DNA from: Leadbetterella sp.
GTDB taxonomy: Bacteria; Bacteroidota; Bacteroidia; Cytophagales; Spirosomataceae
Direction of reading: 5' to 3'
DNA: 64,000 nt
Assembly (NCBI GenBank): GCA_019638185.1
Contig: JAHBUH010000009.1
Span: 1 to 64,000, forward strand
Shown here: positions 45,055 through 52,881 of the stretch, piece by piece
How the letters are laid out: each line of letters begins with the position of its first letter
Numbering within the stretch: the stretch's first letter is position 1
Notes under the pieces: generated by a model
Database searches by the model: none
Seen by the model: only the letters and a program-made list of their open reading frames with translations
What the model was told of the DNA's origin: nothing
Translations under genes and position numbers: made by a program

Positions 45055-45897
45055 ATGAAAAAATACCTGTTCATTATATTCTCTTTGGTAAGCAGCCAGC
45101 TGGCCGGGCAACGAATTGCCGGGCAGCGTACGGCAAATGAACTCTCCCTCTATGCCGGAGCCGGCCTTTCCCAGCTGAAATACGAGGCGCTCTCATCACC
45201 GGCTGCAGGGGGCCTGGCCGGCTTAGGATATCGCTATTATCTGTCCGGGCAGTGGTCATTGGGCACCGGTGCAGAACTTCAGCTTTACACCACCCGCATC
45301 ACCCTGGACCGGGTCAGCGGCAGCTCCGACGCCCGCGATGTGGAAGGGAGTAGTTTTCAGTTCCGCTATGATGCAAAAAACTACCGGGAGGATCACAAGG
45401 CGTATTATATCGCCGTACCGCTGAACGTACAATTTGAAACCGGGGCATCCCAAACCTCCTGGTACATGAACATAGGGGGCAAGGTAGCCTACAATGTCCA
45501 CGCCCGCTACCAGGCTAAGGCCTCCGGGCTGACCACCACCGGCTACTATCCCCAATGGAACGTGGAACTGGCCGACCCCGCCTTTATGGGTTTCGGTCAG
45601 TGGGACGATGCCCGCTCCGCTAAAAATGATTTTAAGACCAAAACGGCCTTTTTGCTGTCGGTGGAAACCGGCATTAAAACACGTGACCGCTTCTACCTGG
45701 GCGTTTACGCCGATTACGGGCTAAATAATATCCTGGAAGCCGGTGAGCGGCACGCGGTCATCCGGTATGTCACGGACAGCCCCACTGCGTTCTCCTATCA
45801 ATCCGTGCCCGCGGCTTTAGATGCCGAAGGAAAGCCCTGGGCTCAGAAATTGAACCTTCTTTCTTTGGGAATAAAACTGAGATATATTCTGAACTAA
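45055..45897 (+). CDS. Outer membrane beta-barrel protein
   Basis: 280 residues: signal peptide (MKKYLFIIFSLVSSQLAGQ), then alternating amphipathic strands rich in Tyr and Gly (LSLYAGAGLSQLKYEAL, GYRYYLSGQWSLGTGAELQLYTTRITL, FYLGVYADYGLNNIL) ending LLSLGIKLRYILN, a typical outer membrane barrel of 8 to 10 strands (PF13568-like). It follows the adhesin with a 14-nt gap and shares its transcript, so it may help display or anchor it. The stop lies one base from the stop of the convergent siderophore-interacting gene. Confidence 0.82.
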   Translation: MKKYLFIIFSLVSSQLAGQRIAGQRTANELSLYAGAGLSQLKYEALSSPAAGGLAGLGYRYYLSGQWSLGTGAELQLYTTRITLDRVSGSSDARDVEGSSFQFRYDAKNYREDHKAYYIAVPLNVQFETGASQTSWYMNIGGKVAYNVHARYQAKASGLTTTGYYPQWNVELADPAFMGFGQWDDARSAKNDFKTKTAFLLSVETGIKTRDRFYLGVYADYGLNNILEAGERHAVIRYVTDSPTAFSYQSVPAALDAEGKPWAQKLNLLSLGIKLRYILN

Positions 45898-45898
45898 C

Positions 45899-46702
45899 TT
45901 ATCTCTCCCGCTCGGCCCGCCTCTCCTGCGCCGACTGATCTTCCGCCACGCCGGCCTTCCAGTAGGAGAACGCGTAGAACTCTTCTTTGGCCCAGCCGGC
46001 TTCGCGCAGGTGCTCCCGCAGCGCTTTCACTGTACGGTATTCAGCGGCGATATAGGCAAAACGGCCCGACTCCGCCAGCTCCAGCCCTCTAACGGTAGCG
46101 GCCAGCGCACTGCCTTCCTCCGGGTGCGGGTTATGCAGCCAGAGGAAGCGGATATCGGCCCGGGTTTCCAGGGACAACTCATCTTCCGGCCCCTGCACTT
46201 CTATGACGCACACCCCGCCGGCCGTGGCAGGCAGGGATTCCAGGATGCAGCTCAGCACCGGCAGGGCCGTGGCATCCCCGGCCAGTAGGTATTGGCCCAC
46301 TCGGGGGTAGAGCTCTTTGGTCACTGCCTTCATGGCCACTCCCAGCTCATCGCCGGGCTGTGCCTGAATGGCCCAGCGCGAGGCCGGGCCATTCTCACCG
46401 TGATGCACGAAATCAATCACCATCTCTCCCTTCTCCAGGTCTATGGCCCGGTGCGTATAGGTTCTTACCGCGGGCACCAGGTGGGGCTCCGGGTGAAGCC
46501 AGATCTCCAGCTCTTCGTTATATTCCGGGAAATGCACCTCCTTCACCCCGGCAGGCGGGATAAAGATCTTATTGTTATTCCCCGGGGTACAGTCTTTGTA
46601 CTCCGCTACGGCATCGCCCTCCAGAGTCACCCGGATGAGGTGTGGCGTAAGGTATTCTTTCCGTTTCAGCCGTAAGACATTTCTAATGATTCTGGTTTTC
46701 AT
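45899..46702 (-). CDS. Siderophore-interacting protein (ferric-siderophore reductase, FAD-binding)
   Basis: 267 residues of the SIP/ViuB family. The FAD-binding motif VRTYTHRAIDLEKGEMVIDFVHHGENGPASRWA (near residues 78-110) and the NAD(P)H domain with YLLAGDATALPVLSCILESLP are intact, and the protein ends with a helix. It reduces ferric siderophores in the cytosol to release iron. It is the last gene of the ABC transporter operon, 32 nt after the binding-protein gene. Confidence 0.93.
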   Translation of the reverse strand: MKTRIIRNVLRLKRKEYLTPHLIRVTLEGDAVAEYKDCTPGNNNKIFIPPAGVKEVHFPEYNEELEIWLHPEPHLVPAVRTYTHRAIDLEKGEMVIDFVHHGENGPASRWAIQAQPGDELGVAMKAVTKELYPRVGQYLLAGDATALPVLSCILESLPATAGGVCVIEVQGPEDELSLETRADIRFLWLHNPHPEEGSALAATVRGLELAESGRFAYIAAEYRTVKALREHLREAGWAKEEFYAFSYWKAGVAEDQSAQERRAERER

Positions 46703-46734
46703 GATTTTTAGTTTGTTTTATAGGAGGATCTCCC

Positions 46735-47658
46735 TTAAAAGGCCTTTACCACCTCGTCTACCATGGCGCTTACGGACAGCAACCCGCCGCCGGCCAGGTA
46801 CCAGATCTCGGGGTTAAGGTAAATAATCTTCCCGTTCTTGTAGGCATTGGTCTGCTGCACCAGCACATTCTCGATCTCCGACTTATCCGCTGCCTTTTTA
46901 TTCACCACGGCGCCGCGGTCTATCACAAAAAGATAGTCGGGATTCGTCTGCTGGATAAACTCGCTGGAAACCGGCTGCCCGTGCCGGGATACCTCCAGGT
47001 TCTCCACGGCCGGCTTTACACCCAGTGATTCGTGGATAAAGCCAAACCGTGACCCCTTGCCGTAAGCTGTGAACTTACCGCCGTTATAGAGGGTGATCAG
47101 CCCTTTGCCACTGGCGGCTTCTATCTTTTCCCGGGCGGCTTTGATCTTCTCATCGATCCGGCTCAGCTCCGCATCCACTTCCTTTTCCTTGCCGAAAATA
47201 GTACCAAAGACCCGGGTTTTCTCGCGGAACGAGTTCAGGAAATCTTCCTGGCTGATCTTCACAAATACCGTAGGCGCTATTTTCTTCAGTTCGGGATAAG
47301 AGCTTTCCAGCCTTTCCGACATAAAGATCACGTCGGGATTCAGCGCGGCCAGCTTCTCAAAATTTATTTCCTTCACTGAGCCCAGGTCGGCCACTTCCGG
47401 GTCATCCTTGTACTTGGACAGGTACTTCGGCAGTTGCTCTTTCGGAACGCCCAGCACTTTTATACCCAGTACATCCAGGTTTTCCAGGCTCACGTAATCC
47501 AGGGCCACTACGCGCTTAGGCGAGGCCTTCACCTGTACGGTATCCAGTTCATGAATGAGGGTAAGAGTATCTCCGGCGTCCCCGTCAGAGGTTCCTTTGT
47601 TACAGGCTGTAATAGCGATGGCCAGGGCCAGTGCTGAAATTTTCAGGATATTCTTCAT
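46735..47658 (-). CDS. Siderophore ABC transporter substrate-binding lipoprotein
   Basis: The ATG at 47656-47658 gives a clean lipoprotein signal (ALALAIAITAC19). 307 residues, a class III periplasmic binding protein (PF01497): RVVALDYVSLENLDVLGIKVLGVPKE, FEKLAALNPDVIFMSERLESSYPEL and KIIYLNPEIWYLAGGG. The order and family (YclQ/FatB/CeuE type) point to catecholate-type ferric siderophores; the ligand cannot be fixed from sequence. Seven nt after the ATPase gene. Confidence 0.92.
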   Translation of the reverse strand: MKNILKISALALAIAITACNKGTSDGDAGDTLTLIHELDTVQVKASPKRVVALDYVSLENLDVLGIKVLGVPKEQLPKYLSKYKDDPEVADLGSVKEINFEKLAALNPDVIFMSERLESSYPELKKIAPTVFVKISQEDFLNSFREKTRVFGTIFGKEKEVDAELSRIDEKIKAAREKIEAASGKGLITLYNGGKFTAYGKGSRFGFIHESLGVKPAVENLEVSRHGQPVSSEFIQQTNPDYLFVIDRGAVVNKKAADKSEIENVLVQQTNAYKNGKIIYLNPEIWYLAGGGLLSVSAMVDEVVKAF

Positions 47659-47665
47659 TTTTTTA

Positions 47666-48421
47666 TCAATAGTAATTACAAATTTTCTTTCCTTCTGTTT
47701 CCACAATTTTAAACTCCATATCAAACACCTTTTGCAGCACCTCCGGCACGATCACCCGCTCTGCCGTATCAAAAAAAGCCACCCGGCTGTCTTTCAGAGC
47801 CACAATGAAATCCGAATACTGCGAGGCAAAATTGATGTCGTGGATCACCATCACAATGGTCTTCCCCTTTTCATCACACAGCTTCCTTAGGGTTTTCATG
47901 ATCTGTACGGCGTGCTTCATGTCCAGGTTATTCAGGGGTTCATCCAGCAGGATATAGTCGGTATCCTGGGCCACCACCATGGCCAGGAAAGCCCGCTGCT
48001 TCTGCCCGCCACTGAGCTCGTCCATGTACTGCCCGGCAATATCCTGGAGGTTCAGGTAGCGGATGGCCCGGTCTACATGCTCCTCATCCACAGGGGTCAG
48101 CCGGCCCTGGGAATAGGGAAAACGGCCAAAACTCACCAGCTCGCGCACGGTCAGCTTCAGATCCAGGGGATTAGCCTGCTTCAGGATGGACAGGTGCTGC
48201 GCCAGGATGCGGGTTTTGTAGTCGTCAATATCCCGGGAATCCAGCAGCACCGTTCCCCCGTTTTGTTTCAGCAGGCGGCTGATGATAGACAGGAGCGTGC
48301 TCTTCCCGGCTCCGTTACTGCCGATCAGCGAAGTCACCTTGCCTTTCGGGAGGCTCACCGATACCTCATCCAGGATAATCTTTTCCCCATATGACCGCGA
48401 TATATCTTTTACTTCTATCAT
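47666..48421 (-). CDS. Siderophore ABC transporter ATP-binding protein
   Basis: 251 residues with Walker A GSNGAGKST (34-42), the signature LSGGQKQRAFLAMV, Walker B YILLDEPLNNLD, and the switch His in MVIHDINFAS. FecE-type ATPase of the iron-chelate importer (YclP/FatE-like). It starts by 4-nt overlap with the second permease. Confidence 0.95.
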   Translation of the reverse strand: MIEVKDISRSYGEKIILDEVSVSLPKGKVTSLIGSNGAGKSTLLSIISRLLKQNGGTVLLDSRDIDDYKTRILAQHLSILKQANPLDLKLTVRELVSFGRFPYSQGRLTPVDEEHVDRAIRYLNLQDIAGQYMDELSGGQKQRAFLAMVVAQDTDYILLDEPLNNLDMKHAVQIMKTLRKLCDEKGKTIVMVIHDINFASQYSDFIVALKDSRVAFFDTAERVIVPEVLQKVFDMEFKIVETEGKKICNYY

Positions 48422-49368
48422 AACTTCTTCGCCTTTAAAAGGATGTACAGGAAATACACCCCTCCGATAAAATTGATCAATATGCTGATCGTGGTGGTCA
48501 TATTGAACAGGTGCTCTACCAGGAACTGCCCCGCCACCAGCGTGATGGAGGAGATCAGTGCACAGGCCGGCAGCAGAACCGAATGCCGGTGCGTCTTAAA
48601 CAGCTCATAGGTCAGATTGGTCACCAGGATCCCGAAAAAAGTAATGGGCCCTACCAGCGCTGTAGACACGGACACCAGCACCGAAATAATAAACAGGAAC
48701 ACCAGCGTCACCCCTTTATAATTCACGCCCAGGTTAATGGCCTGCTCCCGGCCCAAAGCCAGCACATCCAGGTATTTATGGTAGTGCCAGGCCAGGATCA
48801 GCATCAGTGCGCCCGCACCGGCCGCATAGCCCAGCAGCGCCGTGTTCATCCGGTTAAACGATGCGAAGATCCGGGCCTCTGCCAGTGAAAACTCGTTCGG
48901 ATCCAGCAGCATCTGTACAAAAGAGCTCAGCGTGGTGAAAAGCGTACCCAGGATCAGCCCGGTCAGGAGCAGGAAATACATATTATTTTTCTCCCTCCGG
49001 AACACAAAAAGATAGATGAGCACCGCAAATCCCAGCATCATCAGCACCGACCAGCCAAAGTTCGCGGACTCGGTCAGCACCCGGAACGTCTTATCGCCGT
49101 AAATAAACACAATCACTGTCTGGAATAACAGGTAAACCGCCTCAAACCCCATAATGGCCGGGGTAAGGATACGGTTTCCGGTCAGGGTCTGAAAAACCAG
49201 CGACGAGTAGCCAATGCTTCCCGCCACCAGCAGCAGGGCCGCTACCTTGTAAGCCCGCCTTTCCAGCACATACTCCCGGTTCCCGGTCAGGTCATACAGG
49301 AAAAACACCGCCACCAGCAGCAGGGTGAGCGTCACTAAGAGGGCTATGCGGCGGCTGTTTTTCTTCAT
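48418..49368 (-). CDS. Siderophore ABC transporter permease (second subunit)
   Basis: 316 residues, FecCD/BtuC family with about nine membrane spans. Conserved ALGREQAINLGVNYKG and GPITFFGILVTNLTYELFKTHRHSVLLPACALIS correspond to the coupling helix that contacts the ATPase. YclO/FatC-like. Overlaps by 4 nt with the first permease upstream and the ATPase downstream. Confidence 0.93.
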   Translation of the reverse strand: MKKNSRRIALLVTLTLLLVAVFFLYDLTGNREYVLERRAYKVAALLLVAGSIGYSSLVFQTLTGNRILTPAIMGFEAVYLLFQTVIVFIYGDKTFRVLTESANFGWSVLMMLGFAVLIYLFVFRREKNNMYFLLLTGLILGTLFTTLSSFVQMLLDPNEFSLAEARIFASFNRMNTALLGYAAGAGALMLILAWHYHKYLDVLALGREQAINLGVNYKGVTLVFLFIISVLVSVSTALVGPITFFGILVTNLTYELFKTHRHSVLLPACALISSITLVAGQFLVEHLFNMTTTISILINFIGGVYFLYILLKAKKL

Positions 49369-50306
49369 CGCCTCCTGAAAAGTAAAATGAGAAACAGCAC
49401 ACCACCCACCACGCCTACCACCACCCCGATGGGCACTTCAAAAGGAAACAGGATCAACCGCCCGGCAATATCACAAACCAGCAGAAACAGCGCCCCGAAC
49501 AGGGCCGTATAAGGCAGTGTTTTCCGGAGGTTATCGCCGTACATCAGGCTGATGATATTGGGCACTACCAGCCCCAGGAATGGAATGGCCCCTACCGTGA
49601 TCACCACTACGCTCACCGTAACCGACACGCAGAATAAACCGATATTCACCACCTGCCGGTAATTCAGGCCCAGGTTACGCGAAAAGGCCTCGCCCATGCC
49701 TACCACTGTAAACTTATTGGCATAGAGGTAAGTGATGAAAATGGCCGGAACCGAGAGAAAAAGCACCTCATAATTGCCTTTCAGCACCGAGGAGAAATCA
49801 CCCACCAGCCAGGCATTCACATTCTGTACAATATTATTCCGGTAAGCAAAAAACGAACTGACCGAGCTGAGGATATTGCCGAACAGGATTCCCACCAGCG
49901 GCACAAAAATGATGTTCCGGTGACGGATGCGGTCCGTAATATTCAGGAAGACCAAGCTGGCCGCAAACGTAAAAACAAAAGCCAGGAGTGCCCGGTTAAA
50001 CAGCCCGGCCTGCGGTATCCACAGGAAAGCGATCAGCAGGCCCAGCTTGGCGGCATCCAGCGTACCGGCCGTGGTGGGTGACACAAACTTATTCTGCGTG
50101 ATCTGCTGCAGGATAAGGCCGGAGATGCTCAGGCCTATGCCCGCCAGGATCAGCGACAGCGTGCGGGGGATCCGGCTAACGGTCAGGATCAGCGCCTGCT
50201 CCTCGTCAGGGTTAAAAATATCCCATACCGAAATATCCTTTACCCCGATGAACACCGAAACGCATGCAACCAGAATCAGTAAGGTAAGATATCCCGCAAT
50301 CCTCAA
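49365..50306 (-). CDS. Siderophore ABC transporter permease (first subunit)
   Basis: 313 residues, FecCD family (YclN/FatD-like). The start is TTG at 50304-50306; an in-frame TAG lies six bases upstream, and no Met follows for over 50 residues, so the TTG is well supported. Motifs: GIGLSISGLILQQITQNKFVSPTTAGTLDAAKLG, GMGEAFSRNLGLNYRQVV and VGAIPFLGLVVPNIISLMYG. Nine or so membrane spans. First gene of a five-gene iron-uptake operon with a promoter directly upstream. Confidence 0.93.
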   Translation of the reverse strand: MRIAGYLTLLILVACVSVFIGVKDISVWDIFNPDEEQALILTVSRIPRTLSLILAGIGLSISGLILQQITQNKFVSPTTAGTLDAAKLGLLIAFLWIPQAGLFNRALLAFVFTFAASLVFLNITDRIRHRNIIFVPLVGILFGNILSSVSSFFAYRNNIVQNVNAWLVGDFSSVLKGNYEVLFLSVPAIFITYLYANKFTVVGMGEAFSRNLGLNYRQVVNIGLFCVSVTVSVVVITVGAIPFLGLVVPNIISLMYGDNLRKTLPYTALFGALFLLVCDIAGRLILFPFEVPIGVVVGVVGGVLFLILLFRRR

Positions 50307-50329
50307 TTTATACTAAATCTAAATAAGGA

Positions 50330-50357
50330 CAAAATTACGGGATATTTACGGAAACAA
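50330..50357 (-). promoter_or_regulatory. Promoter of the siderophore transport operon
   Basis: On the minus strand TTG (50355-50357), 17 nt, then TAATTTTG (50330-50337), a match to the Bacteroidota consensus 23 nt before the TTG start codon. The TTG lies in the T-tract of the terminator next door. No Fur box was clear by eye. Confidence 0.65.
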
Positions 50358-50391
50358 AAAATGCGGCTGCCCTTGATTTGGCAGCCGCATT
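50358..50391 (-). terminator. Terminator of the DUF937-OmpA gene
   Basis: A 12-bp perfect stem (AATGCGGCTGCC and complement, 50360-50371 and 50380-50391) with an 8-nt loop. Minus-strand transcripts get a T-rich tail, and the plus strand also has a T8 run after the stem, so it can work both ways. Confidence 0.85.
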
Positions 50392-50453
50392 GATTTTTTT
50401 TGATATATCCCCTCCGGAATTCGCGTTATCCGGCGCGCATTACCGGAGTGCTT

Positions 50454-51644
50454 TTATTTATTCGTTACCCGTACGGCGATCCGGCGGTTTTGCTCCCGGC
50501 CTTCCTGGGTGGCATTATCGGCGATGGGATGCTGGGGGCCATACCCTTCGGAGTCCAGCCGGGCTGCAGAGATCCCTCTTTCCACCAGGGCAGCTACCAC
50601 ATTGGCGGCCCGCTTGGCAGACAGCTTCGTGTTAACCTCATCGGAACCGGTGTTATCCGTATATCCGCCTACCTTGATGCTTACATCCGGGAAAGCCTTC
50701 AGGATCTCAGCGATATTATCCACCTCCTTTTCCGAAGTGGAATCGATCACCGCACTACCCGACTCAAACGTCAGCTTACGGAAATTAAACCAGGTATCTT
50801 TATCTACCGGCCTGTTTTTATCTTCGATGAACGAGATCAGCTCATTCTCAATAGACAGTTCGGGGAAGCTCAGGTTCACTCCCGTAGAGAGCACCTTCTG
50901 GATCAGGGATTCCGCACTGTCAGAAACAGCCGTCACCGTACTGTCCACACCTGTAGCCACGCCGGAGGCTTTATTCTGGCAGCTTTTCCAGAAATACAGC
51001 CCGCCGAGGATAAGCAGTCCCAGCAGAAGCCATGGTAGCAGTCCGCCTGATCCGCCCTTCTTCTCTTCGGTCACAGGAGCCACTGCTGCAGTACCTTCAC
51101 CCAGGAAATCGCCAAGGGAATTAATGTTCAGAATACTCCCCATACCGGCAGGAAGCGTCGCCTTCACGGCATCTTTCTGGCTCATCAGTAAGGAAGCCAG
51201 CCCGGCCACACCTATCCCTTCTGTTTTCACTTTTTTACTCAATACCCCCATAATTAAAGGCGCCGTCAGGTTCAGCAGCGACGAGGCATTGGCTTTAAGC
51301 CCGGAAATATTCCCGATAAGCCCGTTCAGCAGGTTCACTTTATCGCCAAACAGCGAGCTGAGAATACCACTTCCGGCAGAGATCAGCCCGGCGGCCTTTC
51401 CGCCCCGAAGCGCAGCTGTGATATCTCCCACAAACTCCTCGCTGCGGGTATCATTTTTCAGCAGGTTTAACAGGGATCCTGCACCCTGGGTAGTAGAAGC
51501 TTTTTGCATAAAACCGGCCAGGATGGCTGGCAGGCCGGCAGTAAGGCCGGCGGTCACATCCCGGGGATCTTCATCCAGGAAAGTGCTGATCTGGGTTATG
51601 GCAGCTGAGGTAAGCTGATCCTTAACAGTTTGTAATATGTTCAT
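50454..51644 (-). CDS. DUF937-OmpA fusion protein
   Basis: 396 residues. The N-terminal 180 residues are DUF937 (DEDPRDVTAGLTAGLPAILAGFMQKAST, GKAAGLISAGSGILSSLFGDKVNLLNGLIG, APLIMGVLSKKVKTEGIGVAGLASLLMSQ). A membrane span (LLPWLLLGLLILGGLYFW, about 204-221) follows, then a linker and a C-terminal OmpA peptidoglycan-binding domain (SAVIDSTSEKEVDNIAEILKAFPDVSIKVGGYTDNTGS and GREQNRRIAVRV). The span carries the OmpA part into the periplasm, with DUF937 in the cytoplasm. Function unknown. Monocistronic. Confidence 0.88.
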   Translation of the reverse strand: MNILQTVKDQLTSAAITQISTFLDEDPRDVTAGLTAGLPAILAGFMQKASTTQGAGSLLNLLKNDTRSEEFVGDITAALRGGKAAGLISAGSGILSSLFGDKVNLLNGLIGNISGLKANASSLLNLTAPLIMGVLSKKVKTEGIGVAGLASLLMSQKDAVKATLPAGMGSILNINSLGDFLGEGTAAVAPVTEEKKGGSGGLLPWLLLGLLILGGLYFWKSCQNKASGVATGVDSTVTAVSDSAESLIQKVLSTGVNLSFPELSIENELISFIEDKNRPVDKDTWFNFRKLTFESGSAVIDSTSEKEVDNIAEILKAFPDVSIKVGGYTDNTGSDEVNTKLSAKRAANVVAALVERGISAARLDSEGYGPQHPIADNATQEGREQNRRIAVRVTNK

Positions 51645-51742
51645 TTCTAAGAAAAGAGTTAACTAATTTAGTTTCGCAATTCAGACGGGAGAATAATGAA
51701 AAAGTAACATTGTCCCATAAAAATAATACAAAACCCCTCTCC

Positions 51743-52129
51743 TCAGGAATTTTCCCGTGCCTTAAAGTTTTCCGTAGCATGATCACTTTTCAGGTTATGC
51801 TCTTCATCGTACATGCCATCCAGCTCATCCAGCTGGGTACCTTTCCACAGCGCAATACCGGAAACGTAAGACACCCGCCCGATCATGTGAGCGGCCACCG
51901 GCGTAGTGAGCAGCAGGAAAAAGCCAATGGCGATGGCCTTAGTGGTCACAAACACCTCCGGGAACACCATGGCCGCTGCGGCCAGCAGGAAGCCTACACC
52001 CAGAGTGGAGGCTTTTACCGTCACGGAAAGCCGCAGAAAAAAGTCGGGCATACGCAGTATCCCGATAGACGCAAACAGGATGGCCAGCGTGCCTATGGTA
52101 CAAAACAGGATCAGAATAATGTCTTTCAT
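51743..52129 (-). CDS. mrpG: Mrp Na+/H+ antiporter subunit G
   Basis: 128 residues, three membrane spans (ILILFCTIGTLAILFASIGIL, GVGFLLAAAAMVFP, AIAIGFFLLLTTPVAAHMIG), with the MnhG/PhaG signature LRMPDFFLRLSVTVKASTLGVG. The final gene of the seven-gene mrp operon; its start overlaps mrpF by 4 nt. Confidence 0.94.
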   Translation of the reverse strand: MKDIILILFCTIGTLAILFASIGILRMPDFFLRLSVTVKASTLGVGFLLAAAAMVFPEVFVTTKAIAIGFFLLLTTPVAAHMIGRVSYVSGIALWKGTQLDELDGMYDEEHNLKSDHATENFKARENS

Positions 52130-52392
52130 GCCTTTTTCTCTAAATAATATGAAAATGCTACCGTGCCCAAAAAAGCAATCAGCGCCAGGATCATGGCCAC
52201 GTCCAGGAACAGCTCCTTACCTGAACGTATGCTGAATACCGTAATAAAGCCAATACCCGTAGTAATGATCAGGTCCAGGGCTATCACCCGGTCCACCACC
52301 CGCGGCCCCCGTACAAAACGGATAAACGTTAAGATCATGGAGACCGACAGCAGCGGCAGGATCACGTAATCAAGATAATTAAATAAAGTCAT
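52126..52392 (-). CDS. mrpF: Mrp Na+/H+ antiporter subunit F
   Basis: 88 residues with three spans and the MnhF motif FVRGPRVVDRVIALDLIITTGIGFI. Its start overlaps the end of mrpE by 4 nt and it ends in the start of mrpG. Confidence 0.94.
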   Translation of the reverse strand: MTLFNYLDYVILPLLSVSMILTFIRFVRGPRVVDRVIALDLIITTGIGFITVFSIRSGKELFLDVAMILALIAFLGTVAFSYYLEKKA

Positions 52393-52865
52393 CGTAATAT
52401 TTCCAGTAAACGACGTTCAATACCATTCTTCATTTGCTTTATAAACGAACGCTTGTCTTTCAGGTACATAACATGAATATAAAGCGTTTTTTTATCTTCG
52501 CTGATGTCCAGGATCAGGGTACCGGGCGTCAGCGAGATCACCGTAGACAGCAGGTTGATCTCCAGGTCCGTACGGGCGCTCATGGGGTATCTCACTATGC
52601 CTGGCTTAAAAAAGTACTTGGGCGTGATCACGTCATAAGCCACCTGTATATTGGCTTTGATCATCTCGTAAAGAAAATAGAAGATCAGGTAGATGGTCTT
52701 GGGTACCCGGGTAAAATAGCGCTTATCCTCCTCTGCCCGGTTCATCACCCACAGAATGGCAAAGCCGATCAGGAAACCGAACAGGAAATTGGAATAATAC
52801 AGTGCCCCCGTTAACGCCACCCAGATAAAGGCCAGCAGCAGGTTCATTAAAAACTGTTTGATCAT
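52389..52865 (-). CDS. mrpE: Mrp Na+/H+ antiporter subunit E
   Basis: 158 residues, MnhE/PhaE family: N-terminal membrane spans (FLMNLLLAFIWVALTGALYYSNFLFG) and a cytoplasmic part with IVRYPMSARTDLEINLLSTVISLTPGTLILDI, which is strongly conserved in the family. 16 nt after mrpD. Confidence 0.94.
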   Translation of the reverse strand: MIKQFLMNLLLAFIWVALTGALYYSNFLFGFLIGFAILWVMNRAEEDKRYFTRVPKTIYLIFYFLYEMIKANIQVAYDVITPKYFFKPGIVRYPMSARTDLEINLLSTVISLTPGTLILDISEDKKTLYIHVMYLKDKRSFIKQMKNGIERRLLEILR

Positions 52866-52881
52866 AGCTTATGCGTTTTTT

